This document shows positions 44,726-55,632 of a stretch of DNA of 64,000 bases, piece by piece. The translations under genes were made by a program, and so were the position numbers. Positions within the stretch are counted from its first letter, which is position 1; each line of letters opens with the position of its first letter. Source of the stretch: Zingiber officinale (Eukaryota; Streptophyta; Magnoliopsida; Zingiberales; Zingiberaceae); contig NC_055996.1 in NCBI RefSeq assembly GCF_018446385.1, positions 14,991,317-15,055,316 of the forward strand. Reading direction: 5' to 3'. Below the pieces are notes generated by a model. It saw only the letters and a list, made by a program, of their open reading frames with translations. It had not been told where the DNA came from and ran no database searches.

Positions 44726-45506
44726 TGATCCGGTTGTAAGAACAGGGGCCCCCGTCCGGTGGAGTCAACGCCACGTGGAAGTCAAAGTGGCAGGTGGCCG
44801 GGTGGAGAGGGTGGGTTCGACCGGCCGGTGTCTAGTTGATGGTTAAAGGCGTCTCGTCGAAAGTCAGGGTTCCGGCGCTCAGCGGACAAGATCGCAGGGT
44901 CGATCGGACAGCAGGCTCGGCCAAAGCCATCAGGTAGCATACTGCTAATAGTCTCCACAATGCACGTGATTGAGAATCTCCCCAAGTAAACCACCGTATA
45001 CGTCCAACCGGATGTCGCGGAAGCTGGCCGGCCGGACGCTCTCCAGGGAGTAAGGGCAAAAGGACAAGTGACACATCTTTTTCTGACAGCGGGTATGTTC
45101 CACATGTAGGCCATACTCCAAATCTTATGACAGGGGGTTCCGCTGTCCCATCGAGGACATGCTTGGATTGTAGCAGTATGGGTCAGGTAAGCTCACTGAC
45201 AAGCCCTTACTGGGGTATGGGCCGCGGACACGTGTACACCTCGGTATGTGTACACTCACCTCTCCGCTACCCTATATAAAGGCCCTCATCCTTCGCCGGA
45301 GGTACGCGTTCTAATATTCGGAGTCACTTTTTCACTGCTTGCTTGCCTGACTTGAGCGTCGGAGGGTCGTCGCCGGAAACCCCTTCCCGGCTTGACTTTT
45401 GTGCAGGCTCGCCGGAGATTCGTATGACCAGACGGAGACCTACGCCATCGACTAGGAGAGTGCCACGTGCCCAGCGTCCGTTGGTTCAGCGATTCGGACA
45501 GGATCA
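44726..45506 (+). repeat. 3' LTR of the gypsy element
   Basis: 781 bp. It differs from the 5' LTR mainly by a 12-13 bp indel near the GGCCGG repeat (about 44821) and by scattered substitutions, mostly transitions. Confidence 0.92.
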
Positions 45507-45511
45507 AGATC

Positions 45512-47420
45512 CATGAATCATTTTCTGGTCATTAAATAGTAGTTCATGTCATTCATGCAAGTATGTTAAATAAGTCAAGTTTCAATTAATATATAGATGT
45601 CAACTGATGTGTGGCAAATCCGTAAGTGAATAGAGATGTCATCAAGTAATAAAAGATATCGATCCCACGAGTACTGTGAATTAAGTACTAGTTAGGATTA
45701 CAAAGTAAGTTATCTAGACAATCAAAGATTTATGTATGTCACTAGAGCAAGCAAGGAATCTAGAGTTCAGAGAGAGAGAGAGAGACCATGAGAGAGACAG
45801 AGAGAGATGCAGAGAAGATCATAGAAAGAAGACAGAGAAATCAGAGTAAAAATCAGTGAGATCATAGAGAAAAGGCAGTAAAATGCTAATGACAAGATAG
45901 AGATGATCACAGAAAGAAGACAAAGTGATCAAAGCAGGAATCAGTGAGTGGTCTAATTCAGAAGGTAGAGAGATCCCAAAAGGAAGGTAGAGTGATCTAA
46001 ATCAGAAGACAAAGAGATCATAGAAGGAAGATAAAGAGATCTAGATCAAAAAGTAGAGAGATCACAGAAAGAGGCAGTGGTGAAGGAAATTCTAGAACTT
46101 TAGTTTCACCCAAATAATTATAAACACAATCTATATTTGATTTCCTATCCTCAATGGGCATTTATGCAGGTAGATCATCCTATGATATTCGATGTAAACT
46201 TTTGCTTCTACAACAGCGTATCACCTCTAATCATTATCTACTTTTGGAAAGATCATAATTAGTGATCGTAACCTAGAGGAGACCTTGTTATTAGATCCCA
46301 TGACCTTTAATTAACCATTTTTCCTACTGTGTGACAATGAATTAGGTTTGATCCGCTAGGCTCTATGATGAACTAGGGTTCCTCACAACATACCGGGTTG
46401 TACTTTTGTATCCGACACCCCGCGTCTCAGTTTTCTATGGATCAGAGGGTCGGGGTTCTCCTTTTGGTTCATCCCTAAACTCTCGTGGGATACGAATCTC
46501 GTGCTTTTGATATTGAGATTGTGTTAATATGGTAGATCTGGACAATAAACACATATTTCATCAAACAAGAATCTTGCAAACATATATATTAATCGAAAAG
46601 ATGTTCACATATTAAAAAAGCTACTCTCTACATCCTAAAATCAAGAGAACTACTCTATTGTAAGGAAATTATTATAAACTAAAGACACTAATAAAATCAT
46701 TTATGCATGTTAAAACAGAGAATAGAGATAGAGAAATGCTTTGGGAGAAGATTCTCGAAGGCTTCGGAGTGGTTCCCTTATGCCAAAGGTGAACATATCC
46801 CCAAGAGGGGAACGAAGTCCCTTGATCTCAACCCCCTCTCTCTTGGTCCAATGGGGCAGATCTCCTTTTATAGTGGTTAAAAATGAGCGCGCAACATGAC
46901 CCATGCCACTGGCCACGGGCGCCCGTGTCATGCGTAGAAGCTTCAAATCTACGGGGCATCGACGGGCATGGTGTGGTGGCCGAACTTGCCATGGCCCGTG
47001 CCGCTGGGCATGAGTAGGTTGTGGCAAGTAAGCAGAGCCTACTACGGGCTGTGCCACTGGGATCGACCGCCCGTGGCAAGGCAGCCGAACCTGCTACGCC
47101 TGTGGCAGGGCAAAGCTTCTTTGGCTTGGTCTTTTCACTCCCCGTTTCACTTCAATCTTCACTCCTGTCATCCAAAATACACGAGAGCAATATCTAGGAA
47201 TAGTAAAATATAAAAGTGAAGCATAGAATCAGGTTGTGTCAAATCATGCATGGAAAAATGGATCAAATGTAATGTGAAAACATGATAAAATATATACTTC
47301 ACACTTATAATCAACTATGAACTGTTTGATAAATTGTCTTCGAGAGTTTTTGTTGTTGCTTTCAACAAGAATTAGTAAAGTAGGACATTAAAGATTTCTC
47401 ACTAGATTTGTTGAATGACT
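45512..47420. other. Intergenic: purine-rich block and LTR-like sequence
   Basis: At about 45760-46085 a degenerate AGAGATCA/AGAAGGAAG purine-rich repeat occupies the plus strand. At about 46720-47110 a GC-richer stretch repeats (G)CCCGTGCC(A/G)CTGGG words and has TATAAAAGGAG on the minus strand (about 46862-46872), which looks like part of an LTR of unknown family. No termini or coding domains found. Confidence 0.4.
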
Positions 47421-47429
47421 CTATGAGAA

Positions 47430-47591
47430 ATGCTACCATCAATCATGCAATCATCTCGAGTAATGTGTTCATTTATTCATGCAGTCTTAGCGATACTAGT
47501 TCTCTCTGGAATTGTTTTTCTGCCAATTCTTCCAATGACTACAACTGAACCACCTGTACCATCTTTCACGAATAGCAATAGTGAGGGAAGC
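47430..47591 (+). pseudogene. Small ORF with signal-peptide-like N-terminus, cut by a copia insertion
   Basis: An ATG at 47430 (or 47448) opens a frame with a strongly hydrophobic stretch (FIHAVLAILVLSGIVFLPIL) near its start, then a Pro/Thr/Ser/Asn-rich segment. At 47591 the frame runs into the LTR of the copia element, and the flank resumes at 55633. Across the junction the host frame would close at about 55674 with only a dozen more codons. The layout resembles a short secreted peptide precursor, but no known peptide motif is visible and it could be a chance frame. Confidence 0.3.
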
Positions 47592-47935
47592 TGTGGGTTA
47601 TACTCTAAATGCATGAAAGAGGAATTAAATTAAAGCGGTAAAAACTTACAGTGATCTCCCGCAGATCCGCAATCGGCAATGGCGAAACTCGCTGTCGGAA
47701 GAACAATCACAGGATTGGAAAGCCCTCCGTAATTCTACAAACCAAATCCCACCGCCTCAGATATTCTCCTTCCTCTCTCTCTCTGCATTGCATAATCACA
47801 ATTTCACACACCCTATGATCCTTGGACGCACCCCTTTATATAGGGAAATAAACCATGGGTATAATGGACTTTTCCATTATGAGTAGTGGGGAACGTGGGC
47901 ATGTTCCCATGTCCCCACTCTCCCCATTTCCAACA
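47592..47935 (-). repeat. 3' LTR of the copia element
   Basis: 344 bp; read on the minus strand it begins TGTTGGAAATGGGGAGAG. The sequence just inside (47936-47949) reads GGACGAGTGGGAGA on the minus strand, the polypurine tract. CCTATATAAAGGG on the minus strand (about 47836-47848) is the likely TATA box. Confidence 0.88.
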
Positions 47936-49224
47936 TCTCCCACTCGTCCAAGGTAAGTCACTAAGACTAGTTCATTCAGGTAAGTCACAAAGACTTAATA
48001 AATCACATAGACTATTAGAGAGTTTGGTCACATAGACCATATGAGAACATCCAATCCATACTTAGAGAAAATGGTTCGTGCGACAGCAAGCACACTGAGC
48101 GATAGTTGCTAAGAAGATTGTTACACCTTGACTTAGCCGCTCCTTGAGCAATCAATGCTAAGAAAGTTGTTACACTTTACTTAGCTATCCAAATAAATTA
48201 GAGACACACTCTGAATGACACATAACCACTTTCCTGGTGGCACATAGCCTTTATCCTGGTGGCACATAGCTTCTTTCCTGGTGGAAAATAGTCCTTATCC
48301 AGGATTCATCAAATCTTCAAGTGGCACACAACCATTATCTTGGAGATATCCATGTCTTGCTATTTACCCAGATTAAATAATTTTCATTTACATCGATATG
48401 AACATCTCTAATCTCTTATAATGACCATTATGTCAAGAGCATGTTCCATATCCAATATTCACATTCATTTCTATGCATAACAGAAATGGGTCGACCAGTG
48501 AATAACAACAAAAGATGTAAATATATTTAATCTTCCTTTTTAACTAGAATCTATTCATGTTAATCAGTCACTTTTCTAGTTATGCTTTATAGACCGAATC
48601 ATCCATAGCCATAGGATACACGCTAAAGTAGCAGCCACTGATTAAAACTTCAAGAAACAGCTAAATAGTCACTAAGGCAAAAACTAAGATTAACTTATAA
48701 TCTTAAAGGTCTCACATAGTAGAGGAATAGGGATTCATTCTCCTACTACCTTTATTGTCGCAATAGTACATGTGGTATGAATCACATGGTACGATGCTAT
48801 TCTCTTTACTAAAAAGAGTGCATGCTGTCTTCAAATTTAACATCGTATAGATTTTGATCTAGACATACCTAATGTCTAATCCTGAATTCTAATATAGCTT
48901 TCAACAGGTTCAGTAAATGGTGGGTTCATTTACTTTGATCATTATTAACACATAAATGATCTCATCTTGACACAATTATCAAGGCGACCTCAACTTATGG
49001 ATCTGTCTCTAATTTCAGCTACATAAGCTATTCCATAAGTAACGGTCTTACCCCTATTTGTACTTAACAAATAGAGATGATTGTCCATATGAGTGGACCA
49101 ATCTCCACCTGCCAACATGCTCACCAAGATCTTATATGAATGTAACAAATACAACATATACACTGAATAAATTATGACAAATGACACAATCATAACACAA
49201 AGTCTGATTGTTATTTCAATATTA

Positions 49225-49776
49225 TTACATTCTACGAAGTCCCAAAGACTTTACATGTTCTTTAAATGACTTTTTAGTCATTGGCTTAGTAAAAGGATCT
49301 GCAAGCATAGCACGTGTAGGGACATACTCAAGAATCACTTTTCTTTTAGCCACAATATTCCTCACAAAATTATATTTAATTTCTATATGCTTGCCTTTGC
49401 TATAATATTTGAGATCTTTGGAAAAAGCTATTACAACTTGACTGTCATAGTAGACAGTTACTGGACTCCCATTATCCTTAGCAATTTTCAGATGCTTCAG
49501 GAACCTTCTCAACCAAACTACTTCTTGCATAGCCATTGAACATGCCACATATTCAGCTTCTATAGTCGACAAAGCTACACAAGCTTGTTTCTTGCTGTTC
49601 TAGGAGATGACGCCACCATTTAGCAAGAATGCATAACCTGATGTGGATTTTCTATCATCTAGGTCCCCAACCCAATCTGCATCTGAATAACCTTTCAGAT
49701 TCATATCTGATCCTTGAAAACAAAGACAATAATCTGTTGTTGCCTTCAGATATCTGAATATCCTTTTTATCGCCTT
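49225..49776 (-). pseudogene. Copia RNase H
   Basis: C-terminal end of copia Pol. It shows SDADWVGD and RKSTSGYAF (49630-49710), LSTIEAEYVA (49545-49572), the catalytic-region phrase VTVYYDSQVVI, and KHIEIKYNFVR. A stop at about 49602 (where SW is usual in the family) and one at about 49776 interrupt it. The Pol frame ends at 49225. Confidence 0.85.
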
Positions 49777-50957
49777 CTAGTGTCTCGATCCTAGGTTAGG
49801 CTGGAAGCGACTGACCAAGCCCACAACATAGCTGATATCGGGACGTGTATACAACATAGTGTACATTAAACTACCAATAGCACAGGCATATGATTTTTTA
49901 TTCATCTCAGCTATTTCCTCTGGAGTTTTAGGACACATACTCTTGTTCAACACAGTATCTTTCACAATAGGTGTATGTTCTATGTTGCAATTAGACATGC
50001 TGAAATGATGTAACATCTTATTTATATAAGACTCTTGTGACAGACCCAAAAGTCTTTTAGGATAATCTCTTATGATTTTCACTCCTAAGATGTATTCAGC
50101 TTCTCCCATATCTGTTGTATCAAATTATAATGACAACCACTTCTTGACTTCATTCACATATCTTATGTCATTTCCAGCTATCAGCATATCATCAACATAT
50201 AATGATAAAATACCATACTTTTCTTTTTCCCTTTTCAGGAAAACACAATGATCCTCATTGATCATCTCGAAATCATAAGATAAAATGACTTCGTTAAATC
50301 TTATGTTCCATTGTCTTAACGCTTACTTTAGCCCATATATAGACTTTCTAAGTCTACATACTTTCTGCTCTTGGCCTTCAGCAATGAAACCTTCTGGTTA
50401 AACCATATAGATTTCTTTATCAAGATCACCATTGAGGAAAGCGGTTTTTACATCCATTTGATGTAATTCCAAGTCATAATGTGCCACAAAGGCCAAAATA
50501 ACTCGTATTGATACAAATTTCACTACGGGTGAAAATGTCTCTTCAAAGTCAATACCCTCCATTTGAGTATATCCTTTTGCAACTAAATGAGCTTTGTTTT
50601 TGTTAATCGATCCACCAGCTTTCCTCTTTATTTTGAGAATCCACTTATTCCCAATAACCCTTCGGCCCGGAGGAAGATCGACTAAGTACCAAACATGATT
50701 TTGGATCATGGACTCCATCTCTTCAACCATTGTAGCTTTCCATTTTCTCTAACTCTACATCCCAATGTTTCCTCAATCGATTGAGGTTCGTCGTTGTCAA
50801 TTGGAAGTGTAACCAATGCCTCATTCTCAATATCAAACCTCTTCTTAGGTTTGATCTTACGAACACTTCTCCGTAAGTTGGGTTGTTGAGAAGTCAACTC
50901 ATGACTCGGCATATCACTCCCACTCGGTTGATTAGACTCAGGTATCTCTTTTGACAC
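49777..50957 (-). pseudogene. Copia reverse transcriptase with upstream linker
   Basis: Includes MVEEMESMIQNHVWYLVDLP, VIGNKWILKIK, HQMDVKTAFLNGDL, YGLK and the catalytic YVDDML (about 50185-50202), then GEAEYILGVKI and YTRPDISYVVG. A frame change near 50730 separates the linker (50957-50706, with LRRSVRKIKPKKRF) from the RT core. Stops interrupt the core at about 50398, 50322, 50130 and 49777. All motifs are still readable, so decay is moderate. Confidence 0.85.
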
Positions 50958-51089
50958 TTCTCTTGTTGATAATATCTCATCCTCCTCAAATAGAGGAACA
51001 TTTTTATTAACATCACCTCTGATTGGGAACTCTATTTCGAGAAAAGTCGCATCTCTCGAGTCTATTTCGGAGATGGTTCCATCTAGTTG

Positions 51090-51848
51090 CTAACCTATGA
51101 AAACATAACCTTTGGAGATCTCATGAGATCTTATATAGATACATTTCTTAACCCTAGGCCCTAGTTTTCTATACTTGTAAGAACTATCATGAACATAAGC
51201 AGCTGACCCCCAGGGTCTCATATTACTTAAATCTGGTTTTCTGCCTATCCAATGTTCATATGGGGTAGACGAAACTGACTTTGAAGGCACTTTGTTAAGT
51301 ATATAAGCTGCAGTTAATAATGCATCTCCCCAATAGGAGATTGGCAAATTAGCTTGCGCCATCATAGACCTAACCATTTTAAGAAGAGTCCTATTTCTTC
51401 TTTCAGCTACCCCATTTTGCTGTGGAGTTCCGGGGATTGTCAGCTGTCTAATAATCCCTCTATCATTACATATTGTCTTGAACATATCAGACAAATACTC
51501 TCCTCCACGGTCAGTGTGTAAAGTCTTAACTTTACATTCCATTTGATTCTCAACTTTGTTCATATAACGAATGAAGCAATCCAATGTTTCAGATTTGTGA
51601 GAAATCAAATACGCATGACCGAACCTAGAGAAATCATCAATAAATGTAATGAAATAGGAATCTCTATGTCTAGCCTTCACATTCATTGGACCACAAATAT
51701 CCGAATGAATTAACTGCAATGTTGATTCAGATCTAATAGCCTTACTAAATGGTTTCCTAGTTGCTTTTCCAACAAGACAATGCTCACATATAGACAATTG
51801 AATCTTAGCCTGAGTGCCTAATAGACTCTCTCTAGCCAATCGATTCAT
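51090..51848 (-). pseudogene. Copia integrase core
   Basis: 252-aa open frame. CEHCLVGKATRKPF is the end of the zinc-binding domain. The catalytic core shows IHSDICGPM (first Asp), HTDRGGEYLS (second Asp) and GTPQQNGVAERRNRTLL (Glu), followed by YWGDALLTAAYILNKVPSKS. The frame is interrupted by a stop upstream near 51883 and at 51090. The stretch between the protease (52219) and here is shifted in frame. Confidence 0.88.
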
Positions 51849-52218
51849 ACGTTCTTGTCCTATGTGTCCTAATCTAGCATGCTAAACCTCATCAGTTATA
51901 TCTGCATCACTAGATAAAGCAATGTTTGAAAAATAACCATCAATAGCATAATTGACATCTGGTTCTACATCAAGAATCATAAAACCGTTTGTTAAAAAAT
52001 CATGTCCGATTGACACTGAGTCAATCTTAAGTTCAACAGACCGACTATAAAAATTAATACAATACCCTAAATCAAGAAGACATGTAACAGAAACAAGATT
52101 TCGTCGAATTCAGAAGCATACAAGACATCATGTAGAAACAAAACTCTACCACATGGAGGTTGAGTTTGCAAGTGCCGACTCCTTTGATTTCAACTCTTGC
52201 ATTGTTTCCCACATAGAT

Positions 52219-52545
52219 CTACTTGTTGCCAGCTGGTACCCAACGGTACTCAACAAATGTAACTCGCTCTCGAGCTACATGGTTGGTTGCTCCCGAATCT
52301 ATAATCCACAAAGGATAAGAATCAGCTAACAACACTGAGCTAGCAACAAAATGCTCTTGAAAAGAAGACACACTTGAATTTACCTTTTTCGGCTCAGTGC
52401 ACTCCCGAGAGAAGTGACCCTTCTTGCCGCAGTTAAAACAAGTCAACTTATTTTTAGGTTTCTTTCCAGTCTTTTTTACTATTTTCTTGATTGGGCATTG
52501 TCCCACAGTGGTAGCTTCTTGCTTCTTTCCCTTTCCTTTCTTGAA
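52219..52545 (-). pseudogene. Copia zinc knuckle and protease
   Basis: In the same frame as gag, after one TAG. The knuckle CFNCGKKGHFSREC has the C-X2-C-X4-H-X4-C spacing. The aspartic protease signature follows as LWIIDSGATNHV (about 52281-52317). Basic Lys-rich residues precede the knuckle. The frame ends at 52219. Confidence 0.87.
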
Positions 52546-53221
52546 CTATTTTTTTTTCTTGGATCCATATGATCCAGCAGAACCTACAACCACATAGGCT
52601 TGTCCAGAAATCCTTACGGATTCAACTCTCTCCGCCTTCAATTCTACATGACGTGAGACATCAGTGAAAGTCTTGATACTCTCATTGTGAGTTAAGGTCT
52701 GCTTCATGGTCTCCCAAGAATCTGGAAGTGAACGAATAACTGCTTGAACCTGTTGTTCATCAGTCAACTCATGACCAGAAGTTTTCAGCTCCTGAATCAT
52801 GTTCAACATCTCCCTGAGGTGTTGAACCATTGATACATTCGGACGCTTTTTGTAGCTGTCAAACTTGATTGTCAGTTGTCGAAGCCTGCTCATACTTACT
52901 CCACTATATTTTTCTTTAAGGGCTACCCAGACATCATGAGCCGTAAGATATGACTCATACTCAAAAGTTAGGTCGTCTACCATTGAACTAATCAATATGC
53001 TCTTTGCAGTGGAGTCCTTTTTCTTCCATGCCTTATAGGCATCAAGATCTCGTCTGTATTGTGCAGTGTGACCATCTACAGGTACATCCATAACCTGATT
53101 TACAGCCTCTAGAACTTCTTGTTCCTCAAGTACATATTGTATCCTGAGGTGCCAGATCTTATAGTTATTCCCATTAAGTTTTCACCTTTGTTGAGTTTAG
53201 CTATTATGTTTTGGTTGTCAT
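52546..53221 (-). pseudogene. Copia Gag core
   Basis: The open frame from 53091 shows the plant copia Gag fold (AWKKKDSTAKSILISSM, HDVWVALKEKYSG, LRQLTIKFDSYKKRPNVSMVQHLREM, RSLPDSWETMKQTL). Homologous sequence extends upstream to about 53172 (NYKIWHLRIQYVLEEQEVLE) in the same frame. A further one-base shift separates it from the probable original start near 53221. A TAG inside an A-run at 52546-52548 separates Gag from the knuckle. Confidence 0.85.
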
Positions 53222-53656
53222 AATCTATACATAAATAAACACATTATTTAGTATTTAGTGTAAATCATATACATGTAATTTATGATTGACTCAATTTTAC
53301 TTTGAGTTGGTTTACAAAATCAAATGACAACTATGTTTTCACTCATCATTCATATGACCAATCAAATTAATATTAATCAATTCTATTACATACATCCCAA
53401 TAAATGAACTAATCATTTATAATATCATAAATTCTTTAATTAAATAAACTAATCATTTAATATATCATGATTTCTTTAATTAAATGAACTAATTATTTAA
53501 TACATCATGAACTAATCATGCATCGTGTCAAGCAAACAATATAAATAAATGAACATATCATTAACATAAAATTATGTTGCATATTGTTAACATATAACTA
53601 ACTGACATGAATGAAATGTACTAACATTGTTCATACATAATGAAAATAATAGAACC

Positions 53657-54160
53657 CTAGAAAACTAGATAGGACACTACCACTCTCACTAAGACAGACA
53701 CTAGTGCAGTGACCAAAATAATCCCTCTCAGCCTGGACTCATTTGGGGTAATCTTAGGCAGGGCAACTTCAAGACTCTCTATAGGATCCTCAATTGGATC
53801 CTCTTCTGGTTCCTCCTCAATCATTTCCGGGTCCTCTTCGAACTCTTCCGGATCCTCTTCAGTCATATGATGAAGCAGTTCCTCACATAATACAGAATAT
53901 GTGATGCGTCCTTGATGACACTCCTAAATATAGTCTGCTATCATCCTTGGATTTTCTGGCAATGAACACATCAAAGCCCATATCTTATAACTGTCCAGAA
54001 TTGGAAACTCTTCTCGCTTAAGTTTCCAAAAAAGATCATCAAGTCGTCCAATGTGTCCGTCGACTCCATAAGTAGAGTTATACTCTATCTCCTGAATCTC
54101 CTCCCTGAGCTGATTTCGTCGCACTTCGCGACGAGTCAATGTGGTAATCGCCCGTGCCAT
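53657..54160 (-). pseudogene. Additional ORF upstream of copia gag, with a hydrophobic tail
   Basis: A frame of about 167 codons with one in-frame TAG (53924-53926). The N-terminus is basic (MARAITTLTRREVRRNQLREEI). The middle, LDDLFWKLKREEFPILDSYKIWALMCSLPENPRMIADYI, is weakly like the C-terminal half of a copia Gag core. Then comes a run of Glu/Asp/Pro (EEDPEEFEEDPEMIEEEPEEDP) and a final 22-residue hydrophobic stretch (GIILVTALVSVLVRVVVSY) that could anchor a membrane. It lies between the leader and gag. Copia elements normally have no gene here, and I do not recognise it. It may be an acquired or duplicated gene. Confidence 0.5.
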
Positions 54161-54169
54161 TTGAAAAAT

Positions 54170-55277
54170 TGAAAATAAATAAGTCAGTACAAAACCGATT
54201 TATTTCAATTTATACAAACATAGTACCAATATAATAAATCAAGAAAAATAAATATTCTCGATTTTCAGGAGTTCAAGTCGACAATTAGAACTAATCTAAT
54301 TGGTCAGACCCATTTGATCAGTTGATTAGGGATCCATATCATAAGCTTGGTCCATTGTCCTTAATTAGAACTAATCTAATTGGACAGGGATTTTTGTACC
54401 TATGTTCTGTTACTTTTAATCTAAATCTATTTCTACCAATTTCAGACTTATTGATCAAACTCAGGTCCGTTTGATCAAACCAATATTCATTGGTTTAAGT
54501 CTGACTAATTAGAACAAATCTAATCATTTGATAAAATTTGACCCATTTGGTCATTTGATCATATTTAGTCCAAACCCAATCAAATTGGTTCGGTTAAACC
54601 AACTAATGATTTAAACCTGAATCGGGTCTAAGTGGACCAAAATTTAAACCCATCTAATTAATTAAAATTACACCAATAATCATAATTTTAATTAATTCTA
54701 ACATGCATTATTTATATATATTAATATATATAAATAGTTTTTAAAGCACATGAGCATTAAATATATGCACTGTTATGTTAGAAACCAAAAAATATAGTTT
54801 TTTTATTTTAAAATAGAACTTATCCTATTCAAAGAGATTAAAAAAAGCGAATACATCTTCTGCCGTTTTCTCCGTCGCACCCACATCTCTCACGCACGCC
54901 ACCAAGCCGCCCACTTCGATCACGCTGCCCACGCCGCAACTGCGACAAATACAGTCGCCGACCATGCCAACCTTCTGTCGGTGGCAGCCGGTCCTTTCCA
55001 GTACCATAAACCAGTCATCTTTAGGCCCGACGAGATTGCCGACGGTGGTTCTGCCCATCCTAGCTACCAACGCATAGTCGGCCAACCAAGACGTCATCGA
55101 CGACCATGGACTGCCGTCGTCGGCAAATCCAGCGATCTTGATTTTACTAATTTGGCACAGCGTGTATGCTACGACACATTAGTCGTGCAAAACAACGACG
55201 AGAAATGACGAAGCGATACAGAAAATTTCCAAACAGTGATATCATAATTCGTATCCATGCATTTAGAAATAATTTGT
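54170..55277 (-). other. 5' leader of the copia element
   Basis: About 1.1 kb between the primer site and the additional ORF. The half near the ORF is AT-rich (ATTTAATTGG-type words repeated at 54290-54660). The half near the LTR is GC-richer and contains an open frame (55097-54825) with Cys/Gly-rich translation and no family match. Probably untranslated. Confidence 0.45.
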
Positions 55278-55289
55278 GCTCTGATACCA
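55278..55289 (-). promoter_or_regulatory. Primer-binding site (initiator tRNA-Met)
   Basis: On the minus strand this reads TGGTATCAGAGC, one base after the 5' LTR. It is a perfect match to the standard copia primer site. Confidence 0.92.
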
Positions 55290-55290
55290 A

Positions 55291-55632
55291 TGTGGGTTAT
55301 ACTCTAAATGCATAAAAGATGAATTAAATTAAAGCGGTAAAAACTTACAGCGATCTCCCGCAGATCCGCAATCGACAATGGTGAAACTCGCTGTCAAAAG
55401 AGCGATCACAGGATCGGAAAGCCCTCCGCAATTCCACAAACCAAATCCCACCGCCTCAGATATTCTCCTTCCTCTCTCTCTGCGTTGCACAATCACAATT
55501 TCACACATCCTATGATTCTTGGACGCACCCCTTTATATAGGAAAATAAACCATGGGCATAATGGACTTTTCCATTATGAGTAGTGGAGAATGTGGACATA
55601 TTCTCACGTCCCAACTCTCCCCATTTCCAACA
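55291..55632 (-). repeat. 5' LTR of the copia element
   Basis: 342 bp. It differs from the 3' LTR by roughly twenty scattered substitutions and two small indels, so this insertion looks older than the 24-kb element. Confidence 0.88.

Larger units (their letters stand above)
35181..45506 (+). mobile_element. Full-length Ty3/gypsy (Tat-type) retrotransposon, defective
   Basis: 10.3 kb, bounded by LTRs of 794 and 781 bp (TGATCCGG...GGATCA) and a perfect 5-bp duplication AGATC (35176-35180 and 45507-45511). The order is LTR, PBS, gag, protease, RT, (RNase H missing), integrase, 65-bp tandem array, antisense gene, PPT, LTR. A long gag, integrase last in pol, and an antisense reading frame after pol are features described for the plant Tat lineage. 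Gag and pol are in different frames near 37034, an internal deletion near 39025 removes RNase H and shifts frame, and the antisense gene carries two breaks. The element therefore cannot make its own enzymes but has intact ends. Confidence 0.93.
47592..55632 (-). mobile_element. Full-length Ty1/copia retrotransposon with decayed genes
   Basis: LTRs of 344 bp (47592-47935) and 342 bp (55291-55632) have TGTTGG...CCCACA ends on the minus strand. The flanking pentamers are GAAGC (47587-47591) and AAAGC (55633-55637), which match at 4 of 5. The internal order on the minus strand is PBS, leader, additional ORF, gag, protease, integrase, RT, RNase H, 1.3 kb of non-coding sequence, PPT. Several nonsense and frameshift changes disable it. 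The non-coding 3' part (47936-49224) has a short tandem phrase CCTGGTGGCACATAG at about 48233-48290. Confidence 0.9.

Noticed and set aside
54825-55097. 90-aa Cys/Gly-rich minus frame near the copia primer site
   Set aside because: Lies in the leader, has no family match, and no start or splice evidence.
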